Shown piece after piece: positions 1 through 7,067 of a stretch of DNA of 51,137 bases. Under the pieces are notes generated by a model, which saw nothing but the letters and a program-made list of their open reading frames with translations, made no database searches and was not told the origin of the DNA. Origin of the DNA: Hyphomicrobiaceae bacterium. GTDB lineage: Bacteria; Pseudomonadota; Alphaproteobacteria; Rhizobiales; Hyphomicrobiaceae. The stretch covers positions 1-51,137 of the forward strand of contig JAMXLN010000370.1 in assembly GCA_024281145.1 (NCBI GenBank), read 5' to 3'. How positions within the stretch are numbered: position 1 is the first letter of the stretch; the number at the start of each line of letters is the position of its first letter. The translations under genes and the position numbers were made by a program.

Positions 1-985
1 CAAATTCGGCTCGACCGGCAGACAGATCAAATATCGCACCCTCGCAAACAAAGGGTTCTGCAACGGCCGGCAGAGCAAGCACCTCGTCGGCGACGTCTTG
101 CAATGTCGCTGGTACGACGCGCAAACCGGCCTTGTCGCAAGCGGACATCATTTCATCGAGCATCACGCAAAGACGGCGACGGACCGGATCAGCTGCGTCG
201 CGGTAAGCGTAGTGATTGTGCGTGATGCTGTTGAGGACTGGCACCGCCGGCTTGCGCTCACCGACTTGGCTCACGATGTTGGTCGCGATCGTTCGGTAGC
301 TCATGCCGTACTGGCCGGGCCAATCGACGTCCGGGCGAAAGTCGGCAAACATGCTGCGTCCAGCAGGACCCGCCAGGGGTTGCGAAACGTCCGCGGAAAG
401 CGGCATGTTTGCGAAATCGAGCTCACCCTGCGCCTGGCGAAAGACCGCGCTTGCCCGATGCGGATCTGGCTGGCATTTGCTCCATATTGCTTGCATCTCG
501 GGAATTAGCCGCCCCGGAGCGCTGCAAGAGCCACCTCGAAATCCTTGCGCCGCGAGCACCTGGAAGATCGCATCATTCGCAGAAAATGTGCCGGGACGGA
601 AATAGTGAGGACGATGACCGATTGCGTCTGCCCAGAGAGCCGAGGACTCCGCAAGGATCTCGCCCTGTTCGCGCGCCGACAGTCCACCATAGTGCGCAAG
701 GAACTTGCGCCCGTGATGGCGCCAAAGTGAGTACTTCCAGGGATGCATATGGAGCCCGAGGCAGGCGCCCCTCGTCTCGAGCTCTTGAAAGAGGGCCGAT
801 TGCGCAACGGCTGCCTCCGGATGCACAAATAACGTGACGGGCAAACCATACTGCGCTGCAATGCTCACGTAGCCCAAGACCGCGTCCTCGCCCGCGCCCC
901 AATCGACCGGTCCAGTAGCCTTGGGATGACTGGTAGCAAGGGTGGGTTCGCAGTCCATGGTCAGGACCACTTTGATTTCCTGCAC
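1..985 (-). CDS. polysaccharide deacetylase-like protein (partial, runs off left edge)
   Basis: This gene is missing from the ORF track because it has no stop inside the window. Reading the minus strand from GTG at 985 gives 328 uninterrupted codons to the edge. The start is chosen because GGAGG lies about 7 bases upstream of the GTG. The protein begins with a beta strand ending in TMDCEP, then has LFVHPEA, LGLHMHPW and HYFRPGTFSAND. These match the acid, HxH/HxxxH-type metal site and RPG loop of the NodB/polysaccharide deacetylase fold, though the usual TFDD is altered. The family removes acetyl or similar groups from sugars or cleaves amide bonds; the substrate here cannot be told. The gene is divergent from the UbiD gene. 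Fold assignment is fairly firm, exact function is not. Confidence 0.75.
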   Translation of the reverse strand, partial: MQEIKVVLTMDCEPTLATSHPKATGPVDWGAGEDAVLGYVSIAAQYGLPVTLFVHPEAAVAQSALFQELETRGACLGLHMHPWKYSLWRHHGRKFLAHYGGLSAREQGEILAESSALWADAIGHRPHYFRPGTFSANDAIFQVLAAQGFRGGSCSAPGRLIPEMQAIWSKCQPDPHRASAVFRQAQGELDFANMPLSADVSQPLAGPAGRSMFADFRPDVDWPGQYGMSYRTIATNIVSQVGERKPAVPVLNSITHNHYAYRDAADPVRRRLCVMLDEMMSACDKAGLRVVPATLQDVADEVLALPAVAEPFVCEGAIFDLSAGRAEF

Positions 986-1446
986 GGCGGCCCTCCGCAG
1001 CTGAAAGGCGTGGTCGTAACGGCAGCATCAGATGGGGATCGATAGGCTGCCACCAGGTGGATCAGACCGCTCACATGCCCGGCTGACCTCAGCGTCAGTA
1101 TCTCCCCGGGCGATGGCCGATTGGCCACCACCTTGACGATACTCCCATCGGCGGGAAATCCGTTCAAGACCGCGCAACACCCGCCTTGGCTCGGTCCGAC
1201 ACCTAGGCCATTCTCGTTGGGCACCTTTGGCGCTGGGCGCGCGCGACGCCAGTGAGGCCCCGCAAGGTGGCGGTCGAAAGCTCCCGTTCAGCTTGCGGTC
1301 CTGAGGACGAGCCCGTCATCGCGTCCTTGCACTCCTGGCCCAGGGACACGGGGTGCGCCCATAGCGGCACCGGCCGTCACTTGCGGCGCTCGTCTCGAGG
1401 CGTCGGGCAAGCTAGACTGTCGCCGGTTCATAGGCATGAGGGGCCG
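986..1446. other. divergent intergenic region, nothing recognised
   Basis: About 460 bases between the divergent deacetylase-like gene and the UbiD gene. It should hold both promoters, but I could not pick out convincing -35/-10 pairs. The track ORFs in it (961..1224 minus and the N-terminal extension of 1252..2853) have unlikely composition and no family resemblance. Confidence 0.5.
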
Positions 1447-2853
1447 ATGTCGCACGACTTGACGAATTTGGATCGCCAGAGCTTGCGCGGCTTTCTGCAA
1501 CTGGTGGAACGAGAATTTCCTGACGAGATCCTGCGCATCCGTGAGCCCGTTCGCACGCACCTCGATATCACCTCGATCGTTTTTGAGCTCGAACGCGCCG
1601 GCAAGAGCCCCGTCGTTGTCTATGAGAACGTCGAGGGAAGCTCGATGCCGATCGTGACCAATATCGCTGGAAACCGCAAACTGCTGGCGGCCTGCCTGGG
1701 TGTTTGCGTCGCTGATCTGCCGACCGCGTTTCGCGAGCGCTGTCAACGGTTCATTCCTTGTGAAACGGTCAGCAGTGCTCCCTGGCAGGAACTGACCATC
1801 GAAGGAGATGACGTCGATCTAACGGCGCTGCCTATTCCGCTACATTTTGCCATCGACGCCGCGCCCTATATTACTGCCGGACAGCTCGCCGCTCGCGATC
1901 CCATTACCGGCGTCGACACTACCGGCTTCCATCGTCTGATGCTGAAGGGCAAGAACCGGCTCGGGGTGTCGCTGCACTCCAGGCGGCGCATGTGGGAATT
2001 CCACCGCCGGGCCGAAGAGCGCGGGCAGAGTCTACCCGTGGCCGTTACGCTCGGGATTCACCCGCTCCACTACATGGGTTCGATGGTCTACGCCTACCCA
2101 CCCCAGGTACGAAAGTATGAGATAATTGGCGGCCTTTTCGGCGAACCCTATTTGCTCGCCAGGTGCGGCGTGCAGGACCTCGAGGTCCCCGTCGGCGCAG
2201 AAATCATCATCGAGGGTGAAATTCTCCCCCACGTAAAGGAACCAGAGGGACCGTTCAGCGAATTCACTGGCTACGCCTCCTATCGCAGCACCCAAAATGT
2301 ATTTATTGCTCATCGCATCCGCATGCGGCGCGACGCCATATATCATTCGGTCGCGTCTGGTATGTCCAAGGACCACATTCTCATATCCTGCGTAACGCGC
2401 GAAGGAGAGATCCTCAATAGCTTGAAGCGCAATCTCCCGAACGTGATTAGCGTGCACGTGCCACACACAACCTGCGGCGCCTTTATGGCGTTTATAAAAA
2501 TGAAGAAGACAGCGCAGGGCGAACCGCAACAGGCAATTCTCGCAGCTCTGGGTACTGAATTCTACACCAAGCATGTTGTCGTGGTTGACGAGGATATCGA
2601 CATTTTCGATTTGAACGACGTGATGTGGGCAGTTGCTACACGCGTGCGACCGGAGACCGACATCTTCTTCATTCCGGGGTGCAAGGGAGCCATCCTCGAT
2701 CCCACCTCTGATCCCGAAACATTCACGCTCACCAAGATGGGCATCGATGCCACGCGGCCGCAGGGCAAGGACTTTGCCGAACGCCTGATCATCTCTGAAG
2801 AGCAGCGCCGGCGGACCCGCGAGATCTTGCGGAAATCGGGAGTGGCTCTGTGA
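1447..2853 (+). CDS. UbiD family decarboxylase
   Basis: UbiD-family enzymes use prenylated FMN (made by UbiX-type prenyltransferases) to decarboxylate, reversibly, aromatic or alpha,beta-unsaturated acids. The 468-residue product has the usual family length. Residues 265-276 read EPEGPFSEFTGY, the signature carrying the two catalytic glutamates five residues apart (E267, E272), and GFHRLML near residue 163 supplies the likely catalytic arginine. The track ORF starts 195 bases earlier at a GTG, but that extension is arginine/serine-rich and unlike the family; ATG at 1447, preceded by GAGGGG, gives the normal N-terminus. No ubiX homologue is seen in the window. Neighbours are a flavin-dependent monooxygenase and a CmcJ-type oxygenase, so catabolism of a specific acid is more likely than ubiquinone synthesis. 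Substrate unknown. Confidence 0.88.
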   Translation: MSHDLTNLDRQSLRGFLQLVEREFPDEILRIREPVRTHLDITSIVFELERAGKSPVVVYENVEGSSMPIVTNIAGNRKLLAACLGVCVADLPTAFRERCQRFIPCETVSSAPWQELTIEGDDVDLTALPIPLHFAIDAAPYITAGQLAARDPITGVDTTGFHRLMLKGKNRLGVSLHSRRRMWEFHRRAEERGQSLPVAVTLGIHPLHYMGSMVYAYPPQVRKYEIIGGLFGEPYLLARCGVQDLEVPVGAEIIIEGEILPHVKEPEGPFSEFTGYASYRSTQNVFIAHRIRMRRDAIYHSVASGMSKDHILISCVTREGEILNSLKRNLPNVISVHVPHTTCGAFMAFIKMKKTAQGEPQQAILAALGTEFYTKHVVVVDEDIDIFDLNDVMWAVATRVRPETDIFFIPGCKGAILDPTSDPETFTLTKMGIDATRPQGKDFAERLIISEEQRRRTREILRKSGVAL

Positions 2854-2883
2854 TCGAGCACCCCCTGTTTTGATGCAGCGAGA

Positions 2884-2900
2884 CCTACCCATTAGGTAGG
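2884..2900. other. short inverted repeat between convergent genes
   Basis: CCTACC and GGTAGG form a 6-bp stem with a 5-base loop, 31 bases after the UbiD stop and before the convergent LLM gene. There is no T-run on either side, so it is at best a weak bidirectional terminator. Confidence 0.25.
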
Positions 2901-3056
2901 GCGATTGATGCTGTCTCAATCAGGTGCTGCAACTGCTGGCAACATTGACGCCTCAAGCAGATCGTGGCGACCCTTGGCCGCTTCAACGACATCCGTCAAA
3001 GCGCCTGGCACACCTCGGGGCTGTGTCATCCCGCCAGAAAACCCACGAAACTTCGG

Positions 3057-4388
3057 TCAGCGCGCGCTTGAGAAGAAGCGGTTTGCGCGATGCGGCAGAC
3101 CGAGAGTTTCTCGCAACGTCGACCCTGGATACTCGCGCCGGAACAGCCCGCGACGCTGCAATTCCGGTACGACGCGGTCGACGAAATCATCGAGGCCCTG
3201 GGGAACGTATGGAAACATGACGTTGAACCCATCGCTTGCCCGTTCTAGAAGCCACTGCTCCATCTCGTCGGCAATGCTGGCAGCGGTGCCAACAAACGCC
3301 AGCCCACCATAGCCGCCCAGCCGCTGCGCAAGTTGCCGGACGTTCAACCTCTCTCGTTTCGCCAGCTCGATCACCCGCTCACGCCCGCTCTTGCTCGCAT
3401 TCGATTCTGGGATCTGCGGCAGAGGTCCATCAGGATCAAAGCCTGAGGCATCCTGGCCTAGCGCAATCGAGAGCGAAGCGATGGCACTGTCATAGTGCAC
3501 AAGGCTGTCGAGTCGCGCTCTCCTCGCACGCGCTTCCTCCACCGTGTCGGCCACGATGACCAGTGCTCCCGGCAAAATCTTGACATGATCCGGATTGCGT
3601 CCCGCCCGCTCCGCGCGGCTCTTAATATCGGCATAGAGCCGTTGCGCTCCAAGCAGATTGGACCCAGCCGCAAACACAAGCTCCGCGGTTTCTGCCGCAA
3701 GCTGTCTGCCCGCGTCAGATGCCCCGGCCTGCACAATCACGGGCCAGCCCTGGACGGGCCTGGCAATGTTGAGCGGCCCACGCACTGACAGATACCTCCC
3801 CCTATGGTTGAGCGTGTGCAGCTTGTGCGGATCAAAAAAGATGCCGCTTTCGACGTCGCGAATGAAAGCGTCATCCGCCCAACTGTCCCACAGGCCCGTC
3901 ACCACATCGTAGAACTCGCGCGCACGAGCATAACGCTCGCCATGCTCCATATGATCCTCAAGTCCAAAATTCAGGGCCGCGTCTGGGTTGGACGTCGTGA
4001 CGATGTTCCAGCCCGCACGCCCACCACTGATATGGTCCAGCGAGGCGAACCTGCGCGCGATATGATAAGGCGCGTCGAAGGTCGTTGAAGCCGTCGCAAC
4101 AAGGCCGATGCGCTCGGTGACGACGGCCAGCGCCGAAAGCAAGGTAAATGGCTCAAACGACGTTACCGTATGGCTGCGCTTTAGCGCTTCGATCGGCATG
4201 TTGAGCACGGCCAGATGGTCTGCCATGAAGAAGGCATCGAACTTGCCGCGCTCCAGCGTCTGCACCATTCGTTGCAGGTGCTTTAGATTGAAGTTGGCGT
4301 CCGGGAATGCTCCGGGATAGCGCCACGCTCCGGTATGAATGCTGACGGGCCGCATGAATGCCCCAAGATGCAACTGTCGTGGGCTCAT
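3057..4388 (-). CDS. FMN-dependent LLM-class monooxygenase (NtaA/SnaA/DszA-like)
   Basis: Members of this luciferase-like group use reduced FMN, supplied by a separate flavin reductase, to oxygenate substrates such as nitrilotriacetate, sulfur heterocycles or pristinamycin precursors. From ATG 4388 the 443-residue protein starts MSPRQLHLGAFMRPV and has the group's typical N-terminus (GAWRYPGAF, KFDAFFMADH), the middle segment GRAGWNIVTTSNPDAALNFG, and VQAGASDAGRQLAAETAELVF. Length matches the family. The track start at 4496 adds 36 residues of unlikely sequence; AGGAAAGG lies before the chosen ATG. No flavin reductase gene is adjacent. The gene converges with the UbiD gene and diverges from the CmcJ-type gene. 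The substrate cannot be inferred. Confidence 0.87.
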   Translation of the reverse strand: MSPRQLHLGAFMRPVSIHTGAWRYPGAFPDANFNLKHLQRMVQTLERGKFDAFFMADHLAVLNMPIEALKRSHTVTSFEPFTLLSALAVVTERIGLVATASTTFDAPYHIARRFASLDHISGGRAGWNIVTTSNPDAALNFGLEDHMEHGERYARAREFYDVVTGLWDSWADDAFIRDVESGIFFDPHKLHTLNHRGRYLSVRGPLNIARPVQGWPVIVQAGASDAGRQLAAETAELVFAAGSNLLGAQRLYADIKSRAERAGRNPDHVKILPGALVIVADTVEEARARRARLDSLVHYDSAIASLSIALGQDASGFDPDGPLPQIPESNASKSGRERVIELAKRERLNVRQLAQRLGGYGGLAFVGTAASIADEMEQWLLERASDGFNVMFPYVPQGLDDFVDRVVPELQRRGLFRREYPGSTLRETLGLPHRANRFFSSAR

Positions 4389-4776
4389 TTTTGCCTTTCC
4401 TGTCGCCGCAAACCGAGCGCAATGCTCCCCGCTGCTGAGCGCGCGACCACCTCGCGAACGGCTCCTCTGGAGTGACATCTGCTGGTCTGCCACCATCGAG
4501 GAGGATGGGGGAGCCGCACCATTGATCCGAGCGCCTCGCCCGGACGCCTGACGATGCTACACGTGCCCGCACACATCCACATGAGATTTCCTCGCGATCT
4601 CGATGAAAACTTCTTGGTTGCGCGCCAACGCCTATTTCCTATGTCTGTCTTGGACGCAGCGTCAGCAATGCGCGCCGCGATACTGGACCTGAGCAGACGA
4701 CACCCGTGGGTCTTGCCACACAACCCGCGCCACGCACCACACACCGCGCCACACAAGGAACCCGAGGAGCCAAACC
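4389..4776. other. divergent intergenic region
   Basis: About 390 bases between the LLM monooxygenase and the CmcJ-like gene, presumably with both promoters. The last 60 bases are rich in repeated CCACAC / CGCGCCAC words. No clear promoter, operator or RNA is recognised. Confidence 0.4.
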
Positions 4777-5622
4777 ATGAACGTGCACACCCTACACAGC
4801 GACCTCCTGCGAGGGGTTAAGTCAGAGCTGAACTATCTTGTAGCCACGGGTGAGAGGCCGCGCACCTATACCTATGATCCTCCCGCTGGGGCGGCACGCA
4901 CAACGGTGGTGAGCGATCCGCATCAGGTCATCATCCGCGATGCACGCCCCCTTCTGTCACAGTTGTCGCTGGACGAGGAAGGTTTCGCTCTCGTCCAGCA
5001 AAAGAGCCAAACTCGCGACTTCTACGATGACGAGGAGGTGAGGCGGGTCTATTACCCCGAGGCCGTGCAGCTCTTGAAGGAGCTTACCGGCGCCGATCGA
5101 GTTCACATCTTCGACCATACGGTGCGGCGGCGCGTATCTGGTAGCGAGGATCGGCGTGCCAATGCACCGCGTCAGCCTGTCCCGCGCGTACACGTCGATC
5201 ACACTGCCAGATCGGGACCGCAGCGCGTGCGCGATCTGCTGCCTGAAGAAGCGGACGAATTGCTGAACGGTCGCGTACAGATCATCAACCTGTGGCGGCC
5301 GATTCGTGGACCACTGCGCGACGCGCCGCTTGCTGTCTGTGACGCGCGGACCGTCAAGCCGGAGCATCTGGTCCCATCCGACCTCATCTATCCCAACCGC
5401 GTCGGCGAAACCTACTCCGTCACCTTCGATCCGGGGCATCGCTGGTTCTATGTCCCCGACATGAACGTCGAAGAGGTGCTGTTGCTGAAGTGTTACGATT
5501 CAGAGATGGACGGGCGCGCCCGCTTCGCACCCCACACGGCATTTACCGATCCGAACACGCCGCCCAATGCAGCTCCGCGCGAGAGCATCGAGCTCAGAAC
5601 CCTGGTGTTTCACTCGCCTTGA
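4777..5622 (+). CDS. CmcJ/NvfI-type iron/2-oxoglutarate-like oxygenase
   Basis: The 281-residue product resembles the CmcJ/AsaB/NvfI family, which includes cephamycin methoxylation partner CmcJ and fungal desaturases or hydroxylases. It has RRVYYPEAVQLLKELTGA and HIFDHTVRR near residues 90-116, then VHVDHT (H139, D141), RVQIINLWRPIRGP, CDARTV, and a distal PHTAF (H253) followed by arginines. This fits an HxD...H iron facial triad. ATG 4777 has GAGG about 7 bases upstream (gaggagccaaacc). Such genes are often found in secondary metabolism or degradation of plant compounds. With the neighbouring UbiD and LLM enzymes it may form a degradation set, but this is inference. Family call is fairly sure, reaction unknown. 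Confidence 0.8.
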   Translation: MNVHTLHSDLLRGVKSELNYLVATGERPRTYTYDPPAGAARTTVVSDPHQVIIRDARPLLSQLSLDEEGFALVQQKSQTRDFYDDEEVRRVYYPEAVQLLKELTGADRVHIFDHTVRRRVSGSEDRRANAPRQPVPRVHVDHTARSGPQRVRDLLPEEADELLNGRVQIINLWRPIRGPLRDAPLAVCDARTVKPEHLVPSDLIYPNRVGETYSVTFDPGHRWFYVPDMNVEEVLLLKCYDSEMDGRARFAPHTAFTDPNTPPNAAPRESIELRTLVFHSP

Positions 5623-6071
5623 GCGCCCGACCCGGGGCAGTACAAGGGAGGGGCCTTATTCGCCAGTCCCAGCAGCGCTGGCCAGCGACGTCGACCGCTT
5701 CAACCCCAGATCGCAACATGGACGGCGCCATTGCGTTGCCGTCCATTTGCACTTCAGTGAACCCGGGCGTGTGGGGGGCATTTGCCCACTTCGATCGCGG
5801 TGCCGCCGGGCCCTTCGTTCAGCCCTGCGATGTTGCCGCTCAAGCCCCGGCTTGAGCCCCGGCAATGCGCGAGCGTGGACCAGGGCAATTGGCGGAACCT
5901 CGACAGATAACTGCCGTTTTCGAAGAGAAATCGTCAGGAGGTCGGCATGTGCCTGGGCCAACTTGTCTTGACGACGGGTCACCAAGGGCTGGCGCTGTTC
6001 CTTGCCGACAGCTGAGCCCCGCAGGTCTTCTTGGCGCCCTGGGGCTCCGAACCAAAAAGGACAGCACGGTC
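5623..6071. other. intergenic region with a 20-bp inverted repeat
   Basis: About 450 bases without a convincing gene. The only clear structure is the palindrome listed at 5838-5857. ORFs here are arginine-rich and look like chance frames. Confidence 0.4.
5838..5857. repeat. near-perfect palindrome, 9-bp arms
   Basis: GCTCAAGCC and GGCTTGAGC are separated by two bases. The spacing suits a dimeric DNA-binding protein better than an RNA hairpin, and no T-run follows. It lies about 215 bases after the CmcJ-type gene and about 215 before the small coiled-coil gene. Role unknown. Confidence 0.5.
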
Positions 6072-6257
6072 ATGACGGCAGACAAATTGAAAGGCAGGGT
6101 CGACGACCTTCGCTCTTGCATCGTTGCGAAATTGGCGGAGTTGGAAGGGGAACCAGAGTGGGGTGATCTAGATGCTCGTGAGCGGCTCAACGATGCGCTC
6201 AACGAACTCTCCTTGCAGATTGAGAATTTGCGCGAAGTGCTCGCAGAGAAGGAGTAG
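6072..6257 (+). CDS. small coiled-coil protein
   Basis: A 61-residue acidic protein beginning MTADKLKGRVDDL. It is almost entirely helical in pattern, with heptad-like leucine spacing in ERLNDALNELSLQIENLREVL. The track ORF starts at 5865, but the upstream part is proline/arginine-rich; ATG 6072 marks where composition becomes protein-like. The ribosome site is weak. No family is recognised and no operon partner is seen. Confidence 0.45.
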   Translation: MTADKLKGRVDDLRSCIVAKLAELEGEPEWGDLDARERLNDALNELSLQIENLREVLAEKE

Positions 6258-6324
6258 CAGAAGGTACGGGGTTGTGCCGATGGACACCGTTGCTGACGCG
6301 CGGGTCGACGCCGCGCCGGCCCTT

Positions 6325-6367
6325 GGGTTGGCGATTGGGGGTTGGCGATTGGGGGTTGGCGATTGGG
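6325..6367. repeat. 14-bp G-rich tandem repeat
   Basis: The unit GGGGGTTGGCGATT occurs twice in full, preceded by a copy lacking two bases and followed by GGG. This gives four G-runs of three or more within 43 bases on the plus strand, a layout that could fold as a G-quadruplex. It lies between the small coiled-coil gene and the DUF1488-like gene. Confidence 0.75.
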
Positions 6368-6423
6368 CTAGACCACCCTCAGCCGATGGCTGCGAGGCGA
6401 TCCCTCAAGAGGCTCGCGCGATC

Positions 6424-6738
6424 TCAAACGGTGGCGGGCGTGTCATCGGAAACGCCCAATTCCGAGCCACAGGCGGCGAGGTCGTGAACGTTGACCGTCA
6501 CACGGATGCATCGTCCGTGCTCCAACCGGTACTTCCGAGCGGCCGTACGCTCGATATCTTCGCGATATGTCCCAAACACCTTCGCGTAGTCCCGCTCGAG
6601 CAGAAAGCATCCCGCCAGAAATATCAACGCCGCACGCGTCACCATGCAATGGACTTTCTCCTCGCCGCACTCGAGACAAAAGGCGACGCCTTCAGGCTTG
6701 ATCACGGCCGGATCGTGGATGGCGCGAGCGGTGTGCAT
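6424..6738 (-). CDS. DUF1488-like small protein
   Basis: From ATG 6738 the product is 104 residues. It has a beta-rich start (EGVAFCLECGEEKVHCMVT) followed by a helical part with YREDIERTAARKYRLEHG. This order, including 'R..IE..A..KY', resembles DUF1488 proteins, small proteins of unknown function common in Proteobacteria. The track start at 6918 adds 60 residues of unlikely sequence. No good ribosome site precedes 6738, so the start is uncertain. It lies downstream of the cckA terminator on the same strand, so it needs its own promoter. The 15 residues after the domain are not typical. Confidence 0.5.
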   Translation of the reverse strand: MHTARAIHDPAVIKPEGVAFCLECGEEKVHCMVTRAALIFLAGCFLLERDYAKVFGTYREDIERTAARKYRLEHGRCIRVTVNVHDLAACGSELGVSDDTPATV

Positions 6739-6916
6739 AGCGACATAACTGTGGCACGGCGGCCAGGTTCCCAGACATACCCTTGACGTTGCTTTCGCGC
6801 GTTCGGGGTTTCCCGAGGGCATGCGAACGCGGCGGCGGATCCCGGCCTCGGCGGTTTGCGCCCCGCGCGAACGCGAAGGAATCCCCGATCGCCTCATTAC
6901 GAACAACCCCTTGGCC

Positions 6917-6951
6917 AAAGAAAAAGGCGCCTCGACGGGGGGCGAGGCGCC
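6917..6951 (-). terminator. Rho-independent terminator of cckA
   Basis: On the minus strand GGCGCCTCG and CGAGGCGCC form a perfect 9-bp stem with an 8-base loop, followed at once by TTTTTCTTT. It lies about 115 bases downstream of the cckA stop. The 3' untranslated stretch also has a 7-bp hairpin at 7043-7060 (CTGTTCC/GGAACAG). Confidence 0.88.
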
Positions 6952-7067
6952 AATGAGGCGCGGTGGGGGAGGGCCAGCGCACCAGTCACCGCCAGGGGGG
7001 AACCGACGGTGAGGTGATACTGCCCAACCCTTCTCTGTGCGTCTGTTCCACGGGGAACAGAAACCCT

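Noticed and set aside
1252-1446. N-terminal extension of the UbiD ORF to a GTG at 1252
   Set aside because: Arginine/serine-rich, unlike the family, and the ATG at 1447 has a ribosome site and the normal N-terminus.
6325-6367. CRISPR-like repeat
   Set aside because: The units are directly adjacent with no spacers and only 14 bases long.
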